Source: Megamerina dolium (taxonomy: Eukaryota; Arthropoda; Insecta; Diptera; Megamerinidae). From it: a stretch of DNA of 64,000 nucleotides. Where the stretch lies: positions 18,339,868 through 18,403,867 of the forward strand of contig OY978526.1 of assembly GCA_963854835.1 (NCBI GenBank), in the 5' to 3' direction. Shown one piece after another: positions 11,876 to 26,136 of this stretch (its first letter is position 1; every line of letters starts with the position of its first letter). The notes under the pieces are model-generated. The model was not told where the DNA came from and searched no databases. It saw only the letters and a program-made list of their open reading frames with translations. The position numbers and the translations under genes were made by a program.

Positions 11876-11909
11876 ACAGACAGACAGACAGATAGACAGA
11901 CAGAGAGAC
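11876..11909. repeat. (CAGA)n microsatellite just upstream of the ATG
   Basis: Imperfect CAGA/TAGA units 55-85 bp before the start codon, probably within the 5' UTR. Confidence 0.85.
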
Positions 11910-11962
11910 AAATAAAATCGAAACGACACCCAACGAAAATTGTAAAAATTAATTCGCAAATT

Positions 11963-12205
11963 ATGTTGGCAATGTCAACACTGATGATGCCAGCGCCCAC
12001 TATTGCTATGGGCGCTCCGCAAATCACTATGGGGCCGCATAAGCCACCGGAAACTAAATTGCTAGCAATACATCCGGCTGCAGCAGCTGCCGCTGCAGCC
12101 CAACAGCAGCAGGCGCCACATTTGCAACACAATGGCCAACATCCTCAAACGCAACATCAACATCAGCATCAGCAACAGCAACTTTCACAACTGTCGCAGC
12201 AACAG

Positions 12206-12237
<32 letters not shown>

Positions 12238-12278
12238 ACAACAGCAGCAACAGCAAATCTCATCGAGCACCAAGCCAG
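11963..12278 (+). CDS. First coding exon of an unidentified polyA/polyQ protein
   Basis: The exon encodes about 105 residues. It starts MLAMSTLMMPAPTIAM, continues with a Gly/Pro/Met-rich stretch, then eight Ala, four Gln, a His/Gln-rich part, and 20 consecutive Gln at 12197-12256 coded by mixed CAG and CAA. It ends SSSTKP. The split after 12278 (CAAGCCAG/GTGAGTGC) is a strong splice donor in phase 1; reading on past it gives only a poly-Val run and a stop. The ATG has A at -3, and a second Met codon at 11972 also has a good context (G at -3). Ala/Gln-rich N termini are common in fly transcription factors and RNA-binding proteins, but no DNA- or RNA-binding domain is present in this exon. I do not recognise the gene. 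The rest of the protein must come from exons probably outside the window. Confidence 0.75.
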
Positions 12279-12290
12279 GTGAGTGCTATG
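12279..12290 (+). promoter_or_regulatory. Splice donor of the polyQ exon
   Basis: CAG/GTGAGT is close to the insect 5' splice consensus and lies exactly where the protein-like reading frame loses its character. It defines the start of a long phase-1 intron. Confidence 0.7.
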
Positions 12291-13623
12291 CAATAGTACC
12301 AGTAGTAGTAGTAGTAGTACTTAGTACTTAATAGTGGCAGCAGTAGTACTCAGTATGTAAATATAAAAATGTGAATGTCCTTTTTTGCATAGTTATACAT
12401 AAAAACATGCACCAAGGTAAAGCTAGTATGTACAATCACACTCATATTAGATAGTAGATAGTATACACAGAAAGAGAGAGTGATACAAGATAGCAGCATA
12501 CACACACACATACACGCTTGCTCCAAAAAAAGGAACAAGTTGAACTTGTCGCTTGAGGGCGAATTTTTGAAATTTTTCGATATAAATCTTCATGACTTTG
12601 GTGTAGGTGAATGTTGGATGTTGAATGGCAAATTCGTTTCAATAACATTTTAGCATGCTGTGTGTGGTTGTTGCAATTTTTTTGCATACTTTTTCACTCT
12701 ATCTCTGCTCTGTTCTATTGTATGGACATTGCCTTTTACCATAAACTCAATTTATGTGTACTTCCTCTGGTCGCAATAATATGTGCGACGGAGTCAGTGT
12801 CAACTTTATATCATTGTTGTTGTTCATCATTTGTTTTTTTTAGGATTTTTTCAGTTTTTGCTTCATAACAATTCTACAACAATATTGATTGCCACCTTTT
12901 TGATTCCATCACTCTCTGTGGATTGAAAATATTGTTTACTGATCTACCCAAAATTGTTATGTTTTCCATTAAACTTGAGGAACCCTATTGCGAATATATT
13001 TGTGAACTATAGTTGGAAGAAATAAAAAAAAAAAAAAAATTATAAATAATAGCAACATTTGTTTAAATTTAGCTACCGGCAGATAATCGTACAGTATAAC
13101 GTAGGAGACCAAAAATTGTGAATATTTATGCAAATCATATGCATTCCTGTTTTTATTTAATCCGAAAATATATTTTTCGTCTTTTTTTTTTTCTTCAAAA
13201 TTAATTTGAATATATTCTTTTAAATTGAAACACTTTATACTTGATGTTGTAATAAATAATTCTTAAGAAAATTTTTTTTTTTGGGATTATTACAAAATCT
13301 TTCAATGGGATTTTTTTCTGTTTATATTTAAATATTATTGGTATATGAAAATTTATTTCATAGAATGCATTATTTAATTGAATCCAATAATATACAGATT
13401 GTTACGAAAATAAAAAAAAAATTATTTGAAAAATGAGACTATCTTATACTTCAGTTTTTTTTTATTATTTTGAAAACTTCAAAAAGAATTTCCTCTTTGC
13501 TTCGGTGATACATTTCTATATTTATTTCAAGTTGTCGAATTTTATAGTTAGAAAATATCAGATCAGTCACAAAAGTGAATAAACTACTCATGAAGGACTG
13601 TAAATAGTGACAAACTACTTGGG

Positions 13624-13885
13624 GAAAAAATGTTAAATTTTATTAAATTGCCAAATGACAAAACAAGAAATTTGAAAAAAAAAAATTTTTAATCGTATGA
13701 GAACAATTAGGGGAAAAATTCAATAAAATCAAAATTATTTGATCGATTTGAATATAAAAAAAAATGTTAAAATTTAATAAATGACAAAACAAGAAATTTT
13801 GAGAAAAAATTTTTTTTTTTTAAATCATATGTGAACAATTAGAGAAAATTCAGTAAAATCAAAATTAATTGATCGATTTGAATAT
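13624..13885. repeat. Diverged tandem duplication, unit ~128 bp
   Basis: AATGACAAAACAAGAAATTT recurs at 13654 and 13780, and GATCGATTTGAATAT at 13741 and 13871 (spacing 126-130 bp). The two units differ mainly in lengths of A/T runs. Confidence 0.75.
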
Positions 13886-14832
13886 ATGGCTGCTTGTTAA
13901 AATGGAAATTTAATGTCGAATTTATTGAAATCAAAAAGTACAAAAATTTTTTTATCGTAAGACATCGCTTGAATTTTTTATAAAATTGTATAAAAATGAG
14001 ATTCCGAGAGTGACACCATCAATTCTATCAAATTGAAGAAAAAAACTTTTATGGGTTGAAAAATATAAGAAGAGCAGTAGAAATTAATAAATTTTATATA
14101 TTTTTGCATAATTAATTTGGTGCAAAATATGATGAAATCTATGGTGGAAAATATTTACGTGCAACATGAATCTAAAAATTAAAGTGAAAAATTTGTTAAG
14201 TGTATTTTATGAATAATATAATAGTTCTAGAAATAAGTGTAACTTCAGATATTTTTATAAATATTGACATTTATAAAAATTTATGAAAAATTGTGTCGAA
14301 AATATAATGGAAAATAACAAGAAATCTAATAATAATGCTAACTGAAGAGTAGCTCCTTAATTAAATTTAAAATCATAACTTATTTGTATTAGAAAATATT
14401 TAGAAAATCCATCTAGAAAGTCGATCCTATATCTACGGAGAGCTAATGAATTCTATAATTACATCTCATGAAAAACTCATGAGGTATGAGATGATTTTTC
14501 TGATAAATTCAAGTAACAATGAACACACTGACTTCATAGCGAATTACACCATTTAATATTTTATTTTAATTTATGCTATTGAAGAATTTAAAATTTAGAA
14601 TTTAGGAATAATAATTTAACTGGCTTATAATCATACATACATTCAGATTTTTACTATACATTTTTGACCATCAATTTTATGAAGATGTTACACTGTCCAT
14701 TACATATAGTCTTAATAGCATTTTGGGTTAGATACGCAATAAAATTCTAAACTGATTGGTATTCATTTACTTTTGTTGAAAAAAAGTACAAAATAAAAAC
14801 AAAAAATTATAATAATAATCGAGTACCATCAA

Positions 14833-14888
14833 CAGCATCATCATCATCATCATCATTATCATTATTGTCATTATCATTGTCATTGAAA
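14833..14888. repeat. (CAT)n / CATTAT simple repeat
   Basis: Six or more CAT units changing into imperfect CATTATCATTG repeats. Confidence 0.8.
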
Positions 14889-17221
14889 GGTGCTCTGTTT
14901 TTGGCCTATACACTACTACAAATATATAATATCCATTGGTAATTCTATACTAATGCATACATTGTTGTTATTGTGAATTTTATGTACTTTTACCATCCAT
15001 TGGTATAGTACGTAGGTACATCGATTCAACAAGAGCTTTGTGTAAAATAATATTTTTATGGTTTTACACACAGAGGTGCATGTGTATGTATGTATGTATA
15101 TATGTATGTATATTGATACAGGCACATTGTACTTATTACATAGTTACCCGCATATATCTCATAGGATGCCTGATCAAGAGACTTGCCAAGAGAGTCGATG
15201 TATATAGAAAAGACCACAAAACCGTGAATTAATGGATTTCTAAAGCAAATATAAATCACTTTTTGAGAAGACCAAAAAACCAAAAAAAAAACCAACAAAT
15301 AAACAAAAAAATAATAATAATAAAACAACAAACAACAACAAAAAAACTGAAAACATCATTTTATACAGCTTACAAGTAGGTAGTAGCTATTGAAAAATGA
15401 CAAAAGACAGATAGATGTACTATGTATACATATACAGCAGATAGGCCATCGAATATGCACATAGATAACCGTTGCCAATTGTGGCCAAGTAGGAGGAGGC
15501 TTGTAAAATGTCGATACGCGCGGCGATGTAAGTATCTGCTGCTGTCGCTGCTGCTTTTGTAACTCATCGATAATTTGTAATTGTCCATATTCGAATGTCT
15601 CTATTTAAACCATATAAGCGAATGGTGCAGCAGAGCAGCAGCAGTGGTAGCAGTAGCAGTAATGACAGTGTGATATAATTTATTGTGCTGACGAATAAAT
15701 GTTATTTTTATGTTTCAGTATTGGTGTTATCTTTTCTTTTTTTGTATCTACGAATATTTTTCAATTTTGTGTTTGTTTTTTTTTTATGGTGATGTCTATA
15801 TCAGTTGGCTTTATTAGAGATTATATTGTGGACATGAATATTTTGAGAGAGAGAGCAAACTTAATTTATTGATTTGGACAGTGGCATAGTTTGTTTCACT
15901 TATTTATTTTGTATTTAAAATTTGTTTTTAGAACATTATTGAATAAGCACAGCTGTAACGCACTATATTTTCATTAGCGACAGCTAGACTGTTCGACATA
16001 TTTCAATGAATATGTAATAAATAAACATGATTTTATTTGTTGATTGGTCGATGAAAAATTAATTAATTTCACCTGAAACTTACTTGTATTCAAAATTTGA
16101 GTTTGTAATTTTTTTATTCAAGAGCAATTCCTATTTTCACTCTACTTCAATCATATCCATGTACAGAAAATACATCAAAACATCGATTAATACATGAACA
16201 GTACATATGATTTCAATCATAAATGAATCAAGTCATATCCTGAATCTATATTCTCTGTTGCTAGTGATTCACTTTAGTCAAAATATCTATGACCGAACAA
16301 GAATCTAAATTCTCCTGCTCTGAATACTCTATAGCCTCTATAGCTTCAAGTGGGTAATTTTGTTTCCAACCATCTACGAATCCAAAGTTTCTTGCTGCAA
16401 ATTTATTTTAAAGTGCAACAGCTTTGATGGCGTTACGAAGCGGAAATTTTTCAACAAAATTTCATTTTATTTACAATTTCGAAATGAAAAATTATTTAAA
16501 ATGATTTGGTTTAAAATGATTTGATTGATCTGATGAATGTCTGTTTCAATTTATGAAACTTTCAGTTATGAACGAACATATGAAATGTTGCCCACATGTT
16601 AGAATTTTATGTGTGAATAGATAAATGATTAATTTGTAAAAAAAAATAAAAATTTTAAGTATCAAGCAATATACGAGTGAACAAAATAAGAAATTCCTAT
16701 ATGTTCATTCATGGATGTTTTCTGATTTCGAAAGTAAACATTTTCAAAACAATTCATATATGAATATGTATATTCATGAATGTGGGATTTTGGTCATAGA
16801 TACATATTTTAATATTTACATTTTTAATCGTATTCAAATGTTCATTTATTATTTCAGCGAAATAATAGGAAATGAACAAAGACCCATATGAAAATGAAGC
16901 ATTTTTTATTTAATTGTTAAGAATATTTCCCTCTACAAATGTCGGAAATTTTTGAAGTTTATAGGATAATACTATTTAATTTTATTCATTTAAAATATTG
17001 CTAAATGCCATAATACTTTTCTGAGAAATATTTAATATTGTAAAATTAAAAGAAAATATAAAAATAACCATCGAAGTTTTCAGTATTACTATTTATGTAA
17101 TTTATGATAAATTTCCATATTTTTTTTTCGTCCTTAAGCCATTTACTATATGCTATACAATTTTGTCCATTGTGTCACAAAAATTATCATATGACAATAT
17201 TGATTGAATAATTGATACAGA

Positions 17222-17238
17222 TAGAGAGAGAGAGAGAG
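17222..17238. repeat. (GA)n microsatellite
   Basis: Eight GA units. Confidence 0.8.
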
Positions 17239-18359
17239 CATTGAAGAATAAAGAAGACATGTGGCACATTTGAAAGTTTGCAAAACTTTTACTATACTAA
17301 ATAACAAAAAAAAAACCTGAAAACAAAAAATGTCTTACACATACTCGATCTATGTCACGTTCAATATTTCCTGTAAAGTTTTCAACAAATTTTTTTTTTA
17401 AATATAAAATTTCACTATGTGCCAGGTCATCAGGACATGAAATGACATGAAGACATAAAAATGTCTGTTGAAAAATGATAAAAATTTCTTTTTGGCAATT
17501 TTCATTTAATTTGAATCCTTTTTTGCCCTTTTTTGTTTTTGCCCAACGAACGTATGAACAAACGAACGATCATCATTAAGCAGCAGCAGTAGCAGCAGCA
17601 GAAAGTGAATTGTTTTGCTCTTTTTATTTATTTGGTGCATTTCAAAATTTCTCGATTGTTTCGACATCTTTTTGGCTTACAAAAAAGAAAAAAAAAATTT
17701 AAAAAAAAAAAAAACTACAAATAATTTCATCTTAAATTTTATGTAAAATAATAATAATAATATGATAAAGTTAAAGCCTGCAGGCATATAAGTAGTAGCA
17801 ATGAGAATATCTTCTCAAAATTCGAATTCGAAATGAAAACAAGTGAAAGTAGTAAAGGAATCTGTTAGAGTGAACTACTAATGAACTACAAACTTGTGAA
17901 GGAGAAACAACTTGCATGCATACTTTTACACAAAGAACACGAAAAAACACATACAAATGAAAGCTTACACAACTTGAAAATGAATTTAATTATGGTAAAA
18001 TGCAAAAACAAAAGTAGTAGAGGACAAAAAAATAAAAAAAGTGAAAATTTTAACACTCTCAAGTCTCAAGTTTATAAAGCCCAGAAAATACAAGTACATA
18101 ACTAGCTAGACACTTTAGTTGCAAAACTAATAAGACGACCACAACGATAACGACGACAACGATGATGACAATGCCGGTGACTGAGGCAGATGAATAACAA
18201 AACAGCTGTAATAATACGGACTTATGTACTTGGTAGAGAGCTGTTGTCTAAGCCCAAACGGTTGGTTGTGATTGTAATTGTAATTGAGTTGAGTTAAAAT
18301 GTTGAGGGTAAATGAACAATGAACAACTAGCATAAATATGCCCGTCGCTAATACCCGCA

Positions 18360-18401
18360 TATGATGATGTTGATGATGATGATGGTGATGGTGATGACGA
18401 T
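18360..18401. repeat. (GAT)/(GGTGAT)n simple repeat
   Basis: ATGATG/GGTGATG units. On the minus strand it translates as poly-His, but nothing supports coding. Confidence 0.8.
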
Positions 18402-19315
18402 TAAGAGACGACACAGACGAATGGATATAAAAGTATAAAAAAAAAGGCAAGAACTTGAAGGATTTCACTCCGAGTTTCTTTTTTTTTTTTTATTATCATA
18501 CTACAATCAAATAAACCGCAATGGACTAACAACAATATTAGGCTTCTTTGCAATTGCCGTCGGAATGTATTCTTAGAATTGTAAATTTTTTTTTTAGCTT
18601 AGACACGTGAGAACATTATAAGCTTAACTAAATTGAAATGTGAACATTAAAAGCATTAGAGTACCTACATTAGGCAGTGTAGGAAAGAGAGAAAGTGTTT
18701 GGGTTCGTGTGCAAACGAATCGAATCCTTTTCAAACCAATCAAAACTTCTAAGCTTTTCCATCGAAATGTCACCTTGTTGTCATCTAATTACTTGTTACT
18801 TTGTTATTTCTTAGTGGAATGAATCTTGTGTGTGGAGGGAGAAAATTCGAAATCTATGTACTTAAGAATTTTACAATGCAACACTTTGTAATTTTCAATT
18901 CAAATAAGTGTGTGTGTATGTAGACACTACATACTTACTACAAACAAAAAGTTCTATTCCAACAGTCAACTATTCATATGAATATGTTGATGAACATATA
19001 GCATAGCATAGCATAGCTACCGGTAAAATAACGGTGTATGAACTTTGAAGTACATATCACTTCAAACGCAAATATGCATGGTTGTTGGTAGTATGTGTGT
19101 GCGTGTGTGTGTCTGCATTTGGCATATCCACACTCACACATTATTTGTACACATATGTATTAGTGACATAGTCGTCGCCTTCTACAACACTTAAATACTA
19201 CAATACTTGGAACGTCAGCAACGTCAATGTAGTGTTGCTGTTACTGTTGCAGCCAAGCAAACCCAGTAACAGACACATCAGACCAAGCAACTTTTTTTCA
19301 ATTCAACTACTCGTA

Positions 19316-19359
19316 TGTTGTTGTTGTTGTTGTTGTTGTTGTTCATCATCATCATCATA
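19316..19359. repeat. (GTT)n followed by (CAT)n
   Basis: Nine GTT units joined directly to five CAT units. Confidence 0.9.
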
Positions 19360-19868
19360 GTTTTCTCTCACTCACTCACTTTCACAGTATCAGCAATGTA
19401 ACTTACATACACACACACATTTTAAGTTGTGCTTATTTTACGTGCTCATCAGACACACTTTTGCCTTTCAACTTGACTCGACTTGAGTTTTTCATTTTCA
19501 TTTTTGGTAACATCCATACCATGATTGTAGACGAACTTGCAAACAAAAGAATACTAAAATACACACACATACACACATGAATATGTGAACATTGCAACAC
19601 TTAAATTGGTTGGTAACACTTTTCAGCGCATCGCTCGCGTTTATTCTTATCGCCCACTCTTCTGTGTACGTTTATTCTTGGCAATCTCATCTCAGTTGGT
19701 GTAAAATGTTTATTTTTGAAATGAATTTTAAGCAAAAATTTTACACTTCGCATAAATATGCATGTACATATGTGTGTGTGTATGTAGATTGGTTAGATGC
19801 AGTTTTGTACCAGCAGCAGAGCACTTGCATGCGGCACTTGGGCAAGTAGCTTTGTATTTCAAATGAGT

Positions 19869-20068
19869 NNNNNNNNNNNNNNNNNNNNNNNNNNNNNNNN
19901 NNNNNNNNNNNNNNNNNNNNNNNNNNNNNNNNNNNNNNNNNNNNNNNNNNNNNNNNNNNNNNNNNNNNNNNNNNNNNNNNNNNNNNNNNNNNNNNNNNNN
20001 NNNNNNNNNNNNNNNNNNNNNNNNNNNNNNNNNNNNNNNNNNNNNNNNNNNNNNNNNNNNNNNNNNNN
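19869..20068. other. Assembly gap of 200 N
   Basis: Exactly 200 undetermined bases, a conventional scaffold-gap length. The true missing length is therefore unknown. CA/GT-rich DNA lies a short distance to the left. Confidence 0.98.
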
Positions 20069-20289
20069 GCAATATAGGAGCAATGGTAAAAATAATAAAA
20101 ATGAAAACTTTTTGAGAGAAAATAATCATAGACGGGTAATTAATTTAGAAATACTCTTTCATTAATAAAAACTATTCAAAAATTTATTATTATCGTAATC
20201 TTAATGGTGATATTTAGGGAAGTGCCCATAAACCATACCAAAATGATATTTTTGCTAAAATATTTCAATCTTGATTAGTGACATGACCA

Positions 20290-20332
20290 CTAGATCAAAT
20301 CTGTTAAAAGGCATCGCTGCTCTTTGATCTAG
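20290..20332. repeat. Perfect 10-bp inverted repeat
   Basis: CTAGATCAAA (20290-20299) and TTTGATCTAG (20323-20332), 23-base loop. A further CAC/GTG pairing is possible with one bulge. Function unknown; it could be the core of a small decayed element or chance. Confidence 0.5.
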
Positions 20333-23026
20333 GTGCATGAAATATATTCTTCGTTCAACGGTGATTTTTGTAATTTAACTGAATAGCTTCTTTGCGCCGT
20401 TCCGGACGAAGTCTTGAAATTGATGAAATGAAAATTATGAATAATACTGAACAAAAATAGCATAAAGTTATCATCAAATCATAAAATCTCTGCTTGAAGA
20501 AGTACAGTTCAATTAATCACCTTATAGAATCCAAATATAGGAGTATATAAAGCTTGGATTCTTCTCTTCGCATTATATGTAGTATATTACATAGGGAATG
20601 GGATTAACTAAAAACTACTAAAACCCGTCCTCAGGTAACTTGCATAATTTAACAATTAATATCTCAGTAATTTTCCATTCGATTATCGATTTGTCAATAA
20701 TTTTTGAAAAAGTTGGCAATTTATAAAAAGATCTTAAATTTCTATTAAATTTTCTTTTCGAATTTTCGACAAATTCGTGTATACAAAATATTTTTCCAGT
20801 TTTATTTTTTTTTAATAATTTTTTTAATAAACATTTTAAATGTATAACATCTTGTATGAGCATGTTACTTTCATTAAAAACTTATTTATACCATGCTATA
20901 ATGTCATAACGTGTGAAAGAAAAAAACAAGTAGTAGTGACTAAGTGATAAGTGACAAAGTGAAATAAAGATGATAAACAAATTTGCATGTCATCTTGGTG
21001 AAGAATGGAAAAAAAAAATAAAATGCAAAGAAAATTATAGTTAGCGCACAACAGTAATGAATTGAAAATGATAAAGAAGAATCACTTCATCACTTTTACT
21101 CTCCATGAAGTCATCAGCCAGCTGAAGGTATTATGTACCAATAAATAATATATATATTGTATCATATATATATTTCTTATAAAATATAATATGTTATTAA
21201 AATTTTAGTGCTTGCGGCTGCAAAAAAGCAAAAATAAATACAAAATATTTATTAGACAGCACAAAATTATATATATATTTTGTATATACTCGAGTACATA
21301 AAATATTTAATTTTTGTATTGAATATAATGTATATAATTAATTGAAAAAGTTCTTAGATTTTCATCAAATGATTATTTGTTAATATAACTTTTTCTATTT
21401 GTTTACATGTTTGTGTTTTTTGCTGATCAAACTTAACTTAAACTCTCATTGCTAAATCGAGAGTGAAAAATGCTACATATGCAAAATATGAAATTTTCTA
21501 TAAGAATTTTTTGCTGTCACATATGCTTTTGGATTTAGCAAAAATTATTAAAAGATTTATTGCCATCATATCTATGTATTTACACACCAACGCATATAGC
21601 TATTTAATTATGAAAGTTACTTTCAATATATGGTAATGCTGATTTTATTAAAATTCACTCTTCAGTGTGTGACTGAGTGAGTGAATGAGCGAGTGAGTGA
21701 ATAAGTGATTGGTCCATATAAATTGCATTAAAACATTGCTTGCTAAAATGTGCCCACTTAAAAATTCCATCGCATCAATGTGAATGCGATAAAACTAACA
21801 AAATATGTGCTTTACTTACTTACTTATTTACTTAACAACTTCAAGGTATCGGATTTAACCGATATCATCTCATACGAGTATATAACGCAAAACATATAAA
21901 CGTTCTTGCATGTTGATTACGTAAAATGCACAAACCCATAAAGTATACTATACTATTGTATACTAGCATATAGTAGTATAGGTAGGCAATAACCCAAATC
22001 GTACAAATGGAAATTCGAAAAAAAAAAAAATTGTCATGCTCAATGTAAGCATAAAATCGAAAGTAATAACAATTGCCGATTTTATATAGAGAGTAGTCTA
22101 TATGAGGCTGTCAATTTAACATAAAAACTAAATACAACTACAAGTACAAGTACATAAAGCTTCATCGTATTGTGGAATACCCAACAATAATACAATAACA
22201 ATAACAACAGAAAAAAAAGGTACAATAAAATGTGAAAATAAAGGCAGTAATTGAGCAACTGAGAGTAGGGGAACACTAAAGCAGACAATGACCAAAATGG
22301 ACCTTAAAATAGTCAGTTCTGGTCGAGATGAGATGAGATGACACCACATAGGGTGTACATAAGTACTACATACTCCATAGTGTAGTATATGTATAATATA
22401 TGTATTGTATAACAATACCCTCATCAATAGTCGCTCATACATAAATATCTGTATGGAGAAGTACACATTAAATGAATGAGTATATAAAAATTCTACACGT
22501 TCATGTTGGGTTTATAATATGCACCAATTTTACTTCGACATACATATATTATATATATATATATGTATGTACTTATATGTGACAATAGGCCGTTTTTCTC
22601 TCTTGCCATTTTAATAATATTGAGAATATCTATAAACGCACACACACACATACACACATAGAGACATTTAGAATCGTAACCATGAAATATGCATGAAATT
22701 TGAATGGAAAATAAATGAAAGTACCAATATCGAATGAAACAAAAAGAAAAAAAGTTATCATTGAGGTACATATGAATAGAATAGAACTAATATTGTACAT
22801 ACAAACTGATGACAATGACGAGATGATGGTGATGATGAGTGGAGAGAAGCAATACAGTGAATGAAAGGATTTGGTGAAAATTTTGCAATTTTTATAACTT
22901 TTTATTTTTATTGCAACATTTTCTTTTATAATACACATATCTTAGAATTTTTTTTTTTTTATTTCTTGCTTCTTTATATTTATTATTGCATACATACATA
23001 CATATGTGATAACATGTAGTCATACC

Positions 23027-23057
<31 letters not shown>
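23027..23057. repeat. (GA)n microsatellite
   Basis: About 15 GA units with one GGGA interruption. Confidence 0.9.
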
Positions 23058-23599
23058 TGATAGAGATGGAATCAAATATTCATTGTATGTAGAGCACATT
23101 ACAATGTGACGACAATATTCAAATGCCAATTTAACAAAAATGATATTTTGCGAAACGACCAATGAATTGTTAAAATACAACTACATAGAGTGTATGTATG
23201 TACCCTCTCTTGTAGTATATTTATTGTCACAATGATATCCATTGATTTATTACAAATAATTTATAATATTTTTATAGTAAATTGCACTATGATTTGATAA
23301 TACTAAAAAATATTTCATATGTGAATAGGTAAGAATGGGAATGGGAGAGATATTTTTATATCTTCTATTACTGAAAGGAGTAGTTTATTATATTTTTTAA
23401 GCCAAAAACAGGATATCTCTCAGGTATCTCTTACATGGTGAAATATTTAAATCATTTGAATTTCGAATTACAATAGATTACGAAATAGTTTTTCGAAAGT
23501 ATGTTACTTCTATGATACCTCTATGATACTTTTCTACTATTTTAATGCATTCGAAAAAATAGAATACCTTTTTTATATAGATTGACATTTTTCTAGTAA

Positions 23600-23730
23600 T
23601 ATTGGTGTGTTTTAATGAATTTTAGCCTGATAACTTTGCATTTTCATGCACATAAAGTGAAAACTCTCACTCAACATCATACTTTTGTATCTGAGGTAGG
23701 TGTGGTTTTCTTACAATTGTGCCCATTTCC
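23600..23730 (-). repeat. Isolated family 2 monomer
   Basis: Contains the family 2 order seen in the arrays at 43440 and 51580: GCCTGATAACTTTGCATTTTC, a GTGAAAACTCTCACTCAA segment, then ACTTTTGTATCTGAGGTAGG and TGTGGTTTTC. Oriented like the arrays at 43440, 51580 and 62085. Confidence 0.65.
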
Positions 23731-25384
23731 AAAGTTATTTATTCATTGCAGGAAAAAATCGCATGTGTAATTCTTCCAAGTCATATAGCTTTGTAATTAT
23801 GTCAGTTATCATGGTTAAATGGCTTAAATTGTGACTCTGAGTTATAATGTATCTGTTGTAGGATATCTATAGTTGCTCCTAATGGGCTTTATAAATTGCA
23901 ATCATAATCACAATATACCTTTGACTCTTTAAGCCTAGAGAATAAATATGAATCATAAAGAATCAGGAGTTAATAACGATAACACCAACTTAGTAATTTT
24001 TATATTAACAAAAATCAATATACTCTAGCATATATTTATACATTTTAGATTAAATTACAAAGCTCTTCAATTAAAGTTTAAATTTTATATTTTATCTTTA
24101 AAAGAAATTACGAGTTAATTAATTAATACCGTTTATTTTTGATATTTTTGTAGAGTTGTTGTTGTTGAATTAAAGCAACATTGGTGACAAATATATTAAA
24201 TATTTTAAATTTATTGATGGTATCTCTCTCAGTTGCTAGTAACTGGCATGCATTTAAAAATCAAATTTAATTAATTATATTAATTTTTATTATTCAAATT
24301 CAAAAATATTGATTTTGTTTCATTTTCATAGCTGTTTTAAATATAAATTCAGTAAAATGTACCAAGAGAAGTTGGCAAAAACTAATGAAATTATTTGTAA
24401 AGCAAAACTAAATAAATAAAAAAATCAATAGAAAGAGTGCACTTTTAACTGCAGCACAGTAAATAGTTGACCAATTAAAATGTTACAAATTGGAATAGTT
24501 ATCGTCAATTTTGCGATCAGATACAATCATTTTCTGTGTAATGTTTGCATATTTCTGATGTCTTATGATTTTTATTTTAACATGTTTTCATCTGTTTTTT
24601 TGTTGTTTTTTTTTTGGGTTACAAACTGAAGCGATCTGTAAAAATTGCATTTTATTTTTATTCATTTCAATATAGCACCACTTACATCAACATTACATAG
24701 ACATGCAGATAGTCAAAATAGACAATGAGTTGCACCGTCACTGAAATTGTATCACATTTCATTTCACAAAATATAAACTAACAACAACAACAACGATGAT
24801 ATCAACAACACTAGCAGTAGGATCTGTGACTTTTTTCTGGTTTTTTTCTTGTTTTGGAGTGAACAAATATAAAAACAACAACAACAAGTAGAATATTGTT
24901 TCTATTATTTTCTGCCATTTTCTATTACTGTTGTTATTCTGTCATTGTAGTGTGGTTGTGATGGTGTCGTTCATTGTTGGTGTTGCAATTTAGTGACGAG
25001 TATATGTGTACGAATATGTGATGCCAGGCAGTCAACCAACAACCAAACACAGTCAACATACAAAACCACTCAAAATACAAAATACGCACATACAAATATA
25101 TAGCACAAATTACAAAAGGCACACACACACAGACGCATACACTCTTTCTTGTTCAGATTCACACATGCACTTTTGTACTGGTACAATCAAAATGCATGTT
25201 GCTTGCTAGCAATGAACGGCGGCAACAGTAATAGGTAATAGGGGCGGCGATGGCGGAAACAAAAAAAAAAATTGCTCATATCACTATGTAAGGGAACCTT
25301 ATTTTCTATGCCATTGCCAAATGCCAAATTGAGCAATGAAATGTAAACTTTTCATTTGTCAGTATTCACATATACGATGAATAT

Positions 25385-25413
25385 GTGGGTGGGTGTGTGT
25401 GTGTGTGTGAGTG
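25385..25413. repeat. (GT)n microsatellite
   Basis: GTGGGTGGG followed by about nine GT units. Confidence 0.8.
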
Positions 25414-26136
25414 GCGCGTATAAAATGAAAGGAAAGAAAATGCAATTTTTTTGTTGTTGTTTTGTATTAAAATGTATGAATGTGTGTGGTCGTGCTTGAT
25501 TGTTGTGTGTTTGTATGTGTGGTGATGTAATTTTTTTTTTTTTTTGTCCTTACTTTTTATACATATGTGCATATGGACGAGTATGTGTATGTGCTCTCAC
25601 AACCCTTTGCCGTCAACAATTGCACAATGGTAATGTGTGCTATGTGTTTGTGTTTTATCTTATTATTGTTGCTGATTTTGTTGTTAAGCACATTGAATGA
25701 ATGAAAAGTTTCATGTTTCATGGTGTAAAGCGCATCAGCGGCAACAATACTTGAGTACATACTAGCAATATTGTATTTTTACTTAGTAGCAAACTTTTGT
25801 TTCAATTTCACTCATACCATGAGAAAGGTAAAAAAAAATATATACTCGATGGGAGCCTTTTTTTTTTGCAGTATGCAATTTTTAGCAACACCAACAAGAC
25901 AACGAGCAAAGTACTTGATGTTGTTTAGAATGTGATGTATGTATAAAAATGCTATATACATATATGTACTACTTTCTATATGATAACTAGGATTCGGATT
26001 ATTATTGCCAAATAATATGCATTTATTGAATTAGCAATTAATGGTATAGATCGAAATAGGATTCAAGCAAAAATGAATAAATACTTACTCAAAGACTCCA
26101 AATTTGTTTAATAATTAAAGTAGAAGTTGTCGAAAC

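Larger units (their letters stand above)
9781..11962 (+). other. Probable 5' leader / upstream noncoding region
   Basis: No open frame here is convincing. A-rich CAACAACA patches, GAGA patches, (CAGT)n and (CAGA)n tracts are the kind of composition seen in long fly 5' UTRs. The stretch runs straight into the exon at 11963. Whether it is one leader exon or is split by introns cannot be told from sequence alone. Confidence 0.4.
12279..19868 (+). other. Putative long first intron, segment before the gap
   Basis: No exon is supported. It contains (TAG)n at 12298-12320, a 128-bp diverged tandem duplication, CAT, GA, GAT, GTT and CA repeats, and long A/T tracts. Open frames here are low complexity (antisense poly-His at 18360-18400, for example). 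Confidence 0.45.

Noticed and set aside
18127..18468. 113-codon minus-strand frame with poly-His
   Set aside because: It is the translation of a GAT/GGTGAT microsatellite; flanks show no coding character or splice sites.
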